Of a stretch of 64,000 nt of DNA, positions 36,741 to 49,087 are shown one piece after another. Source of the DNA: Serinus canaria. Taxonomy: Eukaryota; Chordata; Aves; Passeriformes; Fringillidae. Position numbers and translations under genes: made by a program. The DNA is taken from assembly GCF_022539315.1 (NCBI RefSeq), contig NC_066317.1, forward strand, positions 43,246,435 to 43,310,434, written 5' to 3'. The stretch's first letter is position 1. Each line of letters opens with the position of its first letter. The notes under the pieces were generated by a model, which searched no databases, had not been told where the DNA came from, and worked only from the letters and a program-made list of their open reading frames with translations.

Positions 36741-39135
36741 ATCTGTGTATTTGGGATGTCAGTGTTTATTCTAAATGAAGTGAGTTGAAGAAAATAGTTT
36801 AAGAATTGTCTGTAAACTACCATTCCTCTAAGTTTTCTACTTTGGTAGATTGCTGCATGCTATTTTTTCCCTGCAAAAAGAAAACCATGAAACATTCTGT
36901 ATCAATAAAATGACACCAAACAGGAATATAACATGTATTAATGACCTTTACCACAGTAATGTAATATGTTATAATGAAGTTTTTCACATTACGTAATATT
37001 TCAAACTAAATAAGGTAAAAATATGACTCGGGGATGTTGACAGAATTTCCCTTCAAGCACATTTCTAATGTAACATCAGCAGGGAAGAAGGCCATCTGTC
37101 CATGTGTTTTTCTGAAAAGATATTCAGGTTTCTTTGGAAAACAACCAGACCTTGTCCTTGTAGAATTTGGCAAATCTGAAAAAAATTGAGTCATTTAACA
37201 GATTGAATGTTTTTGTGCAATTCAAGAAACTAGAATGACAGGGAAGGAAACTGCCTTTTAAAGCTCTTTGTAAGTATATTCCCTGTAAGTATCTTCCCTG
37301 AGCCAGGAAAGGATATTGGTTGGTTTTTGTCTCTGCACTACTTTGGTACTTTAAACCCCATATTTCTGGAAATGTCTTCTCTTCCAGAAGACATTGAAAA
37401 TTTTGCTCACATGTGGTACCTGCAATTAGTATATTGAAACTTGAAGCTATATTAAGAACTAATTTGAACTGTACACATGAAGAACTTATGCACTTTCTCT
37501 GAATGGAGCCATCTTGTTAAATGCCAAATTCTCATTTGAGAATCTTCCCATCAAGCTGTTTATGGTAGAGATACTCAATACCTGTGGATTTTCTCACCAA
37601 AGTTTCCCACTGAGTTCTCACTAATTTACAAATCCTTGAAGATGTACAAGAATGTTACATGTTGCCACTCCTTGACTAAGATTGTTCTTCATTAAGAAAT
37701 CTTCTGTATTTCACTTCTGTCTATATTTTGTTTTCCTACTCTTGAAATTAGTTCTTTTACAAATCTTGGCATGCATTTATATTTTGATACATATAATTTA
37801 TTTTGATTAGTTGGAAAGAACATGGTTTGCCTGAGGGATGTGGGAGACCATTGCAGAAGTTATTGGCTTAAGGTCCTGTGATCTAGATTGTAATGAAAGA
37901 TAGACTAATTAACTGTTCTGATTTGAAAATACATGTATATAGCAATTAATTTTTTTTGTCTTTTGTCAAAGCAGTGAGATAATAATTTCATAAATTCCAT
38001 TGAACTCAGACTGTTGAGAGAAATTGCTTTCCCTGCTTAGTAACTTTTCACTTACAGATGCATCATTGTTCTTGGATATCCTTGGTTTTAGATGCTGCTG
38101 TTGTGACATACAGGAAGAGAGACTACACTATGTAATTATTATACAGAATAATTATACAGAATTTCATAGGTTTACAACAATGAAACAATTTCAGAAGATG
38201 AGAGTAAACCAATTTTAAATTATTGCAATATGTTCTTCAAGGAAAAGAGTAAAGGAAGCTGCAATCTGTTCTTGTGGTTTTGGGACCCGGTAGAGTAAAT
38301 TCAGTTCAGCAAGGATATCATAAATGCCAGAAATATTCTGGGAAGGCCTGAGCATGACAGGATATCTTGCAAATAATAAATTAAGAGAAAAGGAGAAAAC
38401 TACATTTAGCTAGCTATACTTTAGAGATTTGAGCACCAAGCAAAAACCCAAGAATCCCTCTTAAAAAGGAACAACACAGATGAAAAATGAACAAGGTACT
38501 GAAATTTTAGGAAAATTGTTCAAATTTGGGTATTTTTTAATCTCCCTGGAACAGTCTCACACAATATTAAAAAAAAAAAAAAAAAAGAAGTGTACTATAT
38601 ATTAGGATTTCATAACATTTCAGTTTTTATATTTGTAACTCAGGGAGAACCCAAAAAGACATTCAAAGTATGGTACATACAAGATAGATGAGCATTACAC
38701 CCCCTTGAATTGGTTGTGGCATATCAGACAGCTGTGACTTTGAATCTCAGTTATTTGAAAATTAAGTGACACAGCAGACAGTGTGTATTCAATATACCCA
38801 GTAGTGCACAGAAAGTAACAGTTCATTTATCTTAGAGGGTTTATAGTCTTCTTTTAAGGGAAGAGAACTGAGGCAGGAGAATCAGGGAACAACATTTAAA
38901 ATAAATTTCTGATCAGATCAGCTATAGAGAAAACTGCTTCTACTCTTCAGCTGATAAAGAGATCAAATTTTTCTATAATCTGTTGTTTCTGATGATATTT
39001 CACTATATAGAAACACAAATTTTCCCTCCCAAATTTGACAATCCTGTGTTACAGATGTGGAACATATGCATTGTTTCGTTTCAGTATAGAATTAAATGAG
39101 TTCCTTGAAAGAGAAAACAGATATAAATCATAGCT
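36741..39135. other. Intronic sequence, unclassified
   Basis: No exon or transposon was recognised. An A18 run lies at about 38569-38586. Small local duplications occur, such as gtaagtatattccctgtaag near 37270 and the repeated aattatacagaat near 38135-38161. Confidence 0.55.
38569..38586. repeat. Poly(A) run, 18 bases
   Basis: The longest A run in the window. The preceding sequence gives no recognisable retrocopy. Confidence 0.93.
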
Positions 39136-39225
39136 CATAGAGTCACAGAATATTAAGGGTTGGAGGAGACCATGGAGATCATCTAGTCCCAATCCCACTG
39201 CCATGAGTTGAAGCACTCAGTATTA
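39136..39225 (-). mobile_element. Short CR1 LINE 3' end (antisense)
   Basis: The antisense of the last part of a CR1: 'agagtcacagaatattaagg', 'gttggaggagaccatggaga', 'tcatctagtcccaatccc'. It carries the terminal remnant (tcacagaat) and then stops after about 90 bp, so it is a severely 5'-truncated insertion. Confidence 0.88.
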
Positions 39226-42200
39226 CTTTTGTTTTCTGTGTTTGACAAATAAACTCATGTTACTCTTCTAAAAAACTCAGACTAATGATGAAATTCAGGT
39301 TTTTCACACATCCAAAATTTAAAGAACAGCTGGCCTTGTGACAAAGGCTGGTTTTGTTTCAAGACAGAATGCTTGAAAGTGATGTATTGCCTAAAGTATT
39401 TTTTCCTACTATAACATGGCAATTAGACCAAGTGTGTATTGTCGTTTTGCCATGCAATTTTGTCTTAACCTTTTGGAATCCATGTACAAGTAGGCATACA
39501 GAGCAGGTGGAGCAGTGTCACCTCAGGAACTCTGGTCTGTCTGAAATATAATTCTTTGTTATATCACTCCTAGTAAAATGATTTTAATAATTCAGAGACG
39601 TTTTTGCAACCCCTGACACTTAGCAAAATGCCAGCAACTGTAAGCAATTTCAGTAAGCCAGGAGCGAGGCAGAGCTCCTCATATTTGACTGTTATGTTTC
39701 ACATGCAGCTGGACAAATGGAGGAAGGGCTTGCCTCAGAGGGTTCCAAAGGGGGTGCCATGCACTATGAAGCCTTTGGGAAAGAGCCTGAAACATTGATA
39801 GAATAGTAGGATGCATTTATGTGCCCTTGCTGGAATGGCAGCATAGATGCAGCCTAAGTGGCTGTGGTAGAAGTTGCCAGAAGTTCTGGGGTTTTTCTTG
39901 ATTGCACTTAAATCCATGTGTGTGTGTCTATAGCCTTATTCACCCTGTCATTTTTATAAAATACAAGACTCCTCTTTTAAACACAAATATTTATTCTGTC
40001 CTTATTGTTGCCTGAAAGTTGTAAATGAGCTAAAATATGGCCATTGGCTAATTTGTTCAAGTGTTGGTTATTCACTGAGTTAATAGTGGGTTGCAGTTGT
40101 AACTCTTTTGTTGCTTCAAATAACTGTGAATCTAGATTTCTTCCCCCCAAATCACTGTTTCACAGGTTGATTCCTATTGATACACCAGTATTCCCTGCTG
40201 ATTTTTACTTATTTAAAACAGACATGGGATTTTTTTTATTACAGTAATAAACTAAAAATTGTACTGCCACTTTTCTGAACTAGTGATTGAAGAATTTTAA
40301 GGTAATTTAATGTTTTTAGGCAATAAATTGTAAAGACAATTTACATATCTATATTGTAAATTCTGTCTCCAAAAATCAGTTAGGGTATGGGAGAGTCACA
40401 GATATCCAGCACACAGTTCAACCACACAAATTTCACCAAGTTTCTCACCACCTGTGTGAGAGCACTGGGTTGTGGTTCTTTGATCCTGTTGTGACAAACT
40501 GCAAAAGAAAATGCTGCTGTTTTTTCTGTTTTGCTTTAATTTGTTTCGGAAAGTTCGAAAGATTCAGATTTTACCATCTGTCTTCTAATTGCAGTTTTGT
40601 ATCAAAAAATATTTCCTCATTTTAGGTGGCAGCAAAGTATAGACAGTACAGGTATATCATTGCCACATACAGATACTGAAATGCCATTTTGTAGTAAGCA
40701 GAGACCATGAGAAATAATTGGCACACAAACCTATGTACACACCAGATCACTGTCTCTGAAGCAGCATAAAGAAGCTTATTTCAACTCTGCTACCTGTCTT
40801 TCTACAACTGTTATTAGCTGCTTACACCTCCTAGAATTCCTGTGTAATACTTGGGCACAAAAGAATCTTAGGTTGATAAAGCATCTACATCAAAAAGTCA
40901 GCTAGTGACTGACTGATGTGTGTGCCTTTATTCTCTCACAGCAAAGCAAAGCCAGCATCTCTTCTTCCATTTCCAGAGTGGAAATAAAATACATTGTGAT
41001 CTAATCTATGTCAAAGAACTGAGTGAAAGACTTTCAGAAACCATTTTTGCTATTAGCAGTCTACCACTTGTGACTAGACTTGTCATTCAAACGATCTAAA
41101 ATTGAAAATTAAATTAAACTTTTGTAGTCCATTGTCATTAACACTAAGAAATTGATTGCTTACATTTTCTGGAGGGGATCCTCAAAATTAATTACACTGT
41201 GCAGAACTTGATTTTACTTTTAAATTCTGTGAAATTTCCATTGTGTTTATAATTCTCCTACAACTCTTGAAGAAAGTTTATTCCTAATTCAATCATTCCT
41301 CTCACTTAGGGCTTTAGAAGAGCCTGCAGATATCATGAATTACTGGTAGCATCGTACAATTGAATGACTCCAAATGAGTCTCTAATAATAAAAGAGAACT
41401 GGTAGATGTATTATACAATACATTATGGAAAGGAACATTACATTTCAACCTTAAAAGGTGGCTGTGGTGTTTATTGCATCTTCTCAGGAAGTTAAAACAA
41501 AGGCTGAACCTGTTCATGCAAGACAGTTGAACAGAAGAAGGTAAATTGCCCAAAAAGATAAATTTCAGTCCTCTTCTTATGTAGAAATCTGTTTTTAAAA
41601 TCATCTCAGGTTCAGCCTCTTGCATTAATAACTACTAAAATCTGTGTTACGACCTGACAATGCTGGGAGTGGATTATTTTGAGTGTAGCACCCCAGATAG
41701 TGAAAAAACCTAAAAATTATGTCTGAAAGGTATAAAGCATGGGGAAAACAAAAAACTTCAATCTTCTGTGTAAAAATCAAAAAGCCAAAAACCTGGGAAA
41801 TATATTTGTGTTATAGCTAGCATTTGAGATTTCCTACTCTGTTCTGACTCTCTTGCTGTGAACTTAGTTGTGTGCATGAATACATTTTTCTTTCTTTATC
41901 CTTAATGAAAGTCACAATCTAAAGTGTTAATATTGAACTGGGAGTATTGAACATTGTTTTAAAAACTGAATGAACTAGAGAAAATAAATCATCTTAGAAA
42001 ATAAATCATTTTGGCTAGGTAAAAGGAGACTTCCAAGACCATGAAATACTTTACTTTAGAAGTTCTTTGGCAAAATTTCTGTCTACTTCATAGGAATTGG
42101 TAGCTTAGCCTCATGAAAGAAAGATTAAGGGTCTAAAAATGGACAAATTATTTGACATGTATGGTATTTTTAAAGCCCCTGTGGAAAAGGTGCCAGGTTG

Positions 42201-43599
42201 TATGAATCATATGCTTCCTCTATAGTCAAATTGGGAAAAAATTCCATGGGAATCTGGAACAAATTTGAGAACCTGGCCTTGAAACTTGGTGCAAGTTCAG
42301 CTTGCAGCTCAGCTTGTCGGGAGAAAAACCGATGGAGAAATGTGTGGTGGGACTTGGTCCAGAGGTCTTGTGTTTTGGTCTTCACTGTCTTCTCTGTTTT
42401 GGTCTTCACTTTGGCATGAAAGTCAGAAAAATTACGTCTGTCCCTCCTTGCCCTTCAGCAGCAGGAAATCGAGTTACCTGAGCAAGGGAAGAAGTGGTTG
42501 CTTTTAATGGTTCCTTGGAAAGGGAGTCAGGGCTAGGAGGCCTGACAGGTGGAGCACCTACCTTATTGTGAACACATGACATGAAAAGGAGTTGTACTCC
42601 TGAAGGAATGCAGGTTTAAAAGCTGTCACTCTGTCCCTGGCTGCTTGTTGAGGAATTAGCTAGGGCCCTTAAAAGGAGCATCATATCAAAGCAACATGGA
42701 AGACAATTATATGGAAGAGTGTTTTATTAGTTTGATTTTTATTTGTACTGCTGGGAATTCTATATCTGAAAATTTGTTTCTATTTTGTTGGCAAAATGCT
42801 GTTTTGAAAATACAGCCTTCCTGATTTTGGAAGGGGCACTCAATATTTGTTATCAATTTGGTATATAAAAATATATCCAGATAAAGATAATAAAACTGAA
42901 TGTCTCCTTTCTGATTTTGTGTTAAAATGAAGCTAGTATAGAACTCTGGCCCTGTGATACAGTGGGAATATCACAGATTTTGACAATCTCCATTTCCGTT
43001 TATAATTTGAACTAGTCTTCTTCTATTGCTATAATTCCTTTTGTGGAATTTATGAGAGAAAAAATTATGGATGATAATATAGGTTATGGCTACATTTTTT
43101 CCTTGTCTTTTACATTCTCTTATAAAAATTTTGCCTGAGCTTTTCACACTATAAACTAGACAGACGCTGACTCAGGATAGATTTTTTCCTAACTAAAATT
43201 CTTTTTTTCCCTCAGGATCTTTGACACTTCAGAAGTGCTGACCTAGAGAGAGCACACTGTTAAAATACTGTTTTATGCTAGAGTCTCAAAAAAGAAGCTG
43301 ATAGATGACTAGCATTCACAGCCTTTGGCTGACATGGGTCTATTTGCTGATGTCTGTGCAGGAAAAAAATGATAAAATTCAAGCTCAGGAAATTGGGAAA
43401 TGCAACTGTGTTTCATTACAGCTTTTGTAATTTTATTGGTTGGAAAAAAAATCCACTAGCTAATATTAGTATGATGAAGTAAAACTAATTCTGATGTGAT
43501 TTTCCCCATTTGATGTATAGTTCTATTTTTTTGGGATGTTTATTATTACAGAAAGATGAAAGCATTGCATTTCATAATTGTTAGCACTAATAATCACTG
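39226..43599. other. Intronic sequence; unclassified G+C-richer block at 42170-42680
   Basis: No exon was recognised. The block at about 42170-42680 is richer in G+C than its flanks and contains an imperfect 24-bp tandem duplication of tgttttggtcttcact at 42371-42410. It does not match CR1, and a degenerate LTR is possible but unsupported. The rest is AT-rich unclassified DNA. Confidence 0.5.
42371..42410. repeat. Tandem 24-bp-period duplication
   Basis: The 16-base unit tgttttggtcttcact occurs at 42371-42386 and again at 42395-42410, separated by gtcttctc. A local duplication only. Confidence 0.85.
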
Positions 43600-44110
43600 C
43601 ATGACAGAATAGGAAAGGACTCACAAGGATCATCGAGTCCAACTCCTGACCCTGCACAGGACCATCCCCAAGATTTACGCCATGTGCGCAAAGGTATTTT
43701 CCAAACACTTCTTGAACTCTGTCAGGCTTGATGATGTGACCACTTCCCTGGGGAGTCTTTTCCAGTGCTCAAACACCCTCTGGGTAAAGAACCTTTTTCT
43801 GATATCCAACATAAACAGGTCCCTTTTCACAGCTCTGCTCTGCAGCCTCTCATTCCCCAGCACATACATCCAGGATTACCCATCCAAGGTGCAGTTCCTC
43901 GTTGAACTTCATATGGTCGGCGATTGCCCAATGCTCTAATTTGTCAAGGTCTCTCTGCAGGGCCTCCCTGCCCTCAAGGGAGTCAACTAATCCTCCCAGT
44001 TTGGTATTGTCTGCAAATTTAGTTAGAGTCCATTCAGCTCCTGTGTCCAAGTCACTTATGAAAACTGAAGAGCACAGGGCAAGCTGCTGTTCAAACTGCT
44101 GTGCCACTCC
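43600..44110 (-). mobile_element. CR1 LINE (antisense), neoavian-type 3' end with internal deletion
   Basis: From 43600 the sequence follows a songbird-type CR1 3' end in antisense: 'gacagaataggaaaggactc', 'gatcatcgagtccaactcct', 'ccctgcacagg', 'cttcttgaactctgtcagg', 'gaccacttccctggggag', 'gggtaaagaacc'. On the minus strand the frame covering 43675-43869 includes [12 protein letters not shown]. At about 43835-43870 it jumps to the polymerase region, where the minus frame reads TKFADNTKLGGLVDSLEG (the FADD-type catalytic box, here FADN). The piece between is deleted. Sequence at 44110-44310 continues the frame without clear CR1 similarity. Confidence 0.88.
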
Positions 44111-47100
44111 CTTACTGATGTGCCACACTCCTGTTTTCTGTGCTCCTGCTTGCCTGCATGCCCTGGAGACATTTAAATCTCCCTTGGTTGTTTTACAGCA
44201 CTGGCCCTCCTGGCCTGGTTGGCTACCAAGGGTTGTGATGAGGCTCCTGAACCTTGGGGAGTCCCTGTAAAGCTGGATCTCACCCCTGGGCTTTCCTTCA
44301 GTCATGGCGATTTGAGATTTGCCGACTGAAATAAAAATCTAAAAAGTGTTTGATCAAGTTTGAGTCTTAATGAAATTAAGTTATTGAACAAGAGAATTGA
44401 AAAGAAAATAGTTTTTTCAGGGTATCAAGCTGATATTGGAGTATGTAATGTAGAATTCTTGCCATATTATTAGAGGAACCAAAACAATTTTCAAGATACA
44501 TGCATGATTATATATTCATTATTTTATTCAAGGGTCTCCTGGTGCAAGTTAATTCATCCATTATATCATCTATATACACACTAGTATCTTCCATTACTTG
44601 CTGAAAAGTTACCTGGTAAAGTTACCTTTACCAGGGCTAAAGGTTGCTAAATTTAAAGTATAATGTAAATATAGCATTTTCAGAGGCTGAAAATTTAATA
44701 ATACAGATTTTCTTATATAAAGGTTATAGGTTAGCACAAATGCATCTAAAATTAGCTTTTTTTTTTAGATTGACATTTAATCAGATGATATTTTCTTGTA
44801 TTCTTGAAATAATGCACTTAACCTTCCTCCCCTGCCTCCATGGCATTGATGAATGGAAGAGCAAGACTCATTAAAGGAAAAAAATTGAAATACTGTATTG
44901 AAATACTGCATAAGTTAGCTAGGATTCTCTTTAAAATATTTTAAGTTTGACAGTGATGGCAAACCTGTTCTCCCAAATAGATGTTTCATCATTTTTTTAC
45001 AGGTAAGAATATTTAACAGCAGAGTGAGAATTAGTTACAAAGCTTGACTTGAAATAACTTTCCACTTTTTTGGCTGGCAATCTGCTGTACTCAGTGTGCC
45101 AATCATTTACATAATGTCCACAAAATGGGTAAAGTAAAATGAATACTCATGGCAAAATGGATAAAATAAAAACAAAAGGAACATCTTCTTTGGGAGAAGA
45201 ATTGTCACACACTCAGTTACCAGTTGAGGGCATTTACAAATCTGTTAGAGTCCCAGAGAACCCAAGATGACTGATAGGACAGTGTGTCTTGTAAAGAATG
45301 TGCTGCAATTTAGCACAAAAGTCATTGCAATTCATTATTTAAAATTTATTTTTAAACAAAATTGGGTTTTTTAGAGTCTATAAGGACTTAACTATAAATG
45401 TCAACCCTGCATAAAAGCAAGGAATTATCACTGGGATAATTAATGTTGTATGTTTTTATCTGAAGGGAAACTGGAATTTTCCCAATCAATTCTTGTTGGT
45501 CTCTTCAACTTTAAATACTGTCTGAAGCTGGTTTAAATTCTTAATGAATGTGACAACAAATGCATGGTCACATTCTGCAGAAGTTCTGATGTAGTTTCTG
45601 TCACTTGGCCATAAATCTTTTGGATAGAAATTATCTAAATATTGGAAGACCATAACCCTGTTGCACATTAGGTACTCTGGCAGAGAAATATGTCTCTATG
45701 CCTAAACATACTTCAAAAAATCTCTGCTCTTTCCTCCTCCTAGCTGGTCAGCCTCATCCACCACTGCAGAACTTCCCTCTTACCTTTATTAGTTCAGTGA
45801 ATTTAGTTGCCTTAGTTGAGCTGTGGTTTTTAATTTTCTTAGTAAACAATCTGAATTCTATTTTTTGCTATTGTCTGTTTACATTCTTTGGTAAGCCAGT
45901 TCATTTGAGTGATGGGATGAATGCTTTTCCTTAGCCAAGAAGGAAAAAACAAAACTGTAAACTGAGAAGGTAAACCATTATTTCTTTCATTATTCTTTCT
46001 TGGTCTGGAAGAATCTGGAAATTCAGTCTTACATTGTTGAAAGCACTGCAAGGAAATGTTCAGTATCTGTTTTTCATTATCTTTAAACTTCTGAGGATAT
46101 TTCCAATCTTCATTATTATATCTATAGCACTTTTATTATCTCTCTAAGTATACATTGTCCTTAAAATTCTGAAGAATGACTGGTGATTTGCATCAGTAAT
46201 CTTTGTTAAAATGAGACATTAAGCCACTTCCCTACACCAAATATTCTATTAAAGTCTGTTACTCACAGGCAAGATTTTGTCTGAGGAAGCTTGGTAAAAA
46301 TAGCTCCAAAAATATAGATCAGCTGATAGTCTTGTTTGCTTATTTTAGTGCTAAAAAGAAGCTAACAAAATTAAACCTGATTATATGACAAACTAGGAAA
46401 TTATTTTCATTGCCACTTAGAATCAAATAGGAAGACATATTGATTTAATTATAATACTAAGAATAGGAATTTTTTAATTGTAATATTTATTAAAATGTTA
46501 ATTAGTAGACTGAACAATATCTTAGTTCACCCCCATTTTGCTCAATATAAACTAAGTTCTTATGACAAATTTTCTTAACTTTATTTGAATTGCAGGACTG
46601 AGTTTAAGGGTAAAACATTTAAAGTCACAGTGCTTTAAATGTGCATAAAGCTCTAGAATCCTTGAAAGCCTGACAAAATTCAGGGAAGAAAGAAATTGTT
46701 AGATGTGTAGGGTTCTCAAGAATTTCTTTTAAAAGTGCACTGTTAATTTCTTTTTAAATTTATTATAAAAATGTTACAAATACAGTTGAAGAGTACATTT
46801 AGACTTTGACATAGTTTTCATATGTTTAAACACTTTGACTTCTAAACCAAAGGCTTTATGCTTTACAGGATCCATTCTTTGAGATGAACTAATGAGGTTT
46901 AAATTTTGTTCATTACTTTTGTTCAAAAGTCAGAGCTGAAAACAAAAACCAGAACTTTTTTCACTGTCTCTTAGGATAAATGTGGGGGAAAACAAATTAG
47001 CATCTTAGGCTTCACTGAAAATAACTAAGGTGCACTGGAAATATTTCACAGAGTAAAATAAATTTATAAATTTATAAATTTTAAAATATTATTATAAAAT

Positions 47101-49087
47101 TACCATGGAAAGTTCAGTATAATGATTTATACTGACAATTAGTATAAAATTCTGATATAGAATCACCTGGAACTGTTTGATCTCTTTACATTTAGGACAG
47201 CTTAAGGAGTTGCCTGAAGTACAACATAAAATATTGAAACCACTGTTGTGCCAACAATGAAGAAAAAAAGCAGAAAGCATCCTCACTTTTCTGGTATGCT
47301 GTGTGCACTGCTTTGTGTATGCAGAAGCATGAAAGACAGTCAAACACTAGTGCAAGGCAGAATGAGATCTTTATGGCAGTTTACCACTGTTACTGAGGAA
47401 ATACAACCATTTTTAATTTCTCATATTGCTCAGTGATCTTGAATTTAAAAGGAATTCAGTCTTTGGGACTCTATTGATTCATTCTGCAGGTTGCAGAAGT
47501 GATCCAGGTCCATGGCATTTCTCATGTTTTTTCAGTGTAAATGTTATCTGTGAAAAAGTGCAGTTTTGAAGCTCTATTTGATGTAGTATTAGTAAGTAGA
47601 GAATTTTCCTCAGTATTTTAAAATCTGCAGTGAAAAGTGTTTGGTGTGGAAAAAATTACCCAGTTACTGAAACAGAAATATATTCTAAATAGCTACAGAG
47701 TTGAAATGAAAGTCAGATTGTTAATTATATCCTTTGGAAAAGATCTGTGTTACTAAAAGGTGGCAATTATCGCAATGGCAAAGTTGACAATAGTGCATTT
47801 CCCACTGGGAAATATTATGCTTCTTTGAAGGAGCATATGCCACAGCATTCCCTGAACCATAATCCTTTCTACAGAATTTTATTTCCCCAATTTTGACCTT
47901 CAGAACAGGTCCAGTGACTTGTTTTACTTTGTGATTGGCAAGTCACAGGGCAAACTTCCCAACAGAAAGGCAATTTATTGAACCACCAAGGTATGTTGTA
48001 CAATAAATGTGGGGATGTTCTCTTTCCAAAGTGAACAAGCTTTAGAGAAGACAAGAAACAAATTCTGAGCTCACATATTGGCCAACTTTGTGTCATACTA
48101 ATGTCAAAGCTACTTATTAAATATTTTGCAAGGTTAAAGAATATTGAGCAGCAAAGCCTGAGATAATACTTTTCAAGGTCACATTCTAGATGTTGGTGTG
48201 TAAGGATTAAGGGGGAACGTATGATATGCAGGAGATATTTGGTGGTTTCAATCTTAAAATACTCTCTTCTACTTGTTGTTTTCAAGATATTGTAACATTT
48301 TCTATTGATTGTTCATACCCTATGGTGATAGAAAATGCATACTTTGTTAAAAAACAAGTAGTCAGATTAAGATCTTGTCACGGGTCTTGAGGATTGGAAA
48401 GCAAAGACTTTCCAAGTTCAGACTTACTTATTGGCTGTTTGTATACTATTCAAAGCTTGAGGGTGCTGTACCAACCAAAGGTATGAAGCATCTTTATTCC
48501 TTTTTATGTCAGCAATGTTTAACAGAGAATTTTATGGTTGTCTTTCAATATAAGAAAACAACACTCTCCTCCCTCAGGTGAGAAGTTGCCAGCACATATC
48601 ATTTCCTCAGGGAAATTCAGAGCAGCCTTAACCAAAGAATCAGGAATGGTGTGTAGTAAAAAAAGGAGGAGGAAAAAGAGGTTTTATTGTCCATTATCAC
48701 CTAGAGAAGCTTAATGATCAAGAAGGGAAAATGATAAGGAATCATGAAACAGATCCTTTCTTATGAGAAGATAGGAGACATTGGGGATGCAAGTACCGGT
48801 GGTCCTGAAAAGAAGACTGTGACTGTCTGCAGGGAGTATGGAAAGGTGTAAGTAATAGTTCCATAATTAAAACAGCTAAAAATTAGCTTTTGTTCTTTTA
48901 CAGCCAGACCACATGGAAAGCTATCTGACTCTTCTAGCTGGACAGTCAAAATTGAATTTTCTCAATAACACCACAGAGATTGCTTTCATGAAAAAATTGC
49001 TGCACAGACAAGTTTGGACTGAATTTCTTGCTTAGGAGCTGGCAGAACAGATGCTGAGACCTTTGCAATAATGCTGAAGATTTCAGT
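44111..49087. other. Intronic sequence, unclassified; two recursive-splice-like sites
   Basis: The segment at 44111-44310 adjoins the CR1 and is of uncertain origin. The remainder is AT-rich, with a TTTATAAA-type repeat at about 47058-47100. AG/GT junctions after pyrimidine tracts occur at 45001-45004 and 48576-48579. A 138-codon minus-strand frame (47869-48285) lies outside repeats without recognised homology. Confidence 0.5.

Noticed and set aside
42170..42680. Degenerate LTR
   Set aside because: G+C enrichment and a TTTAAAAG box alone are not enough; no terminal repeats or known LTR blocks were recognised.
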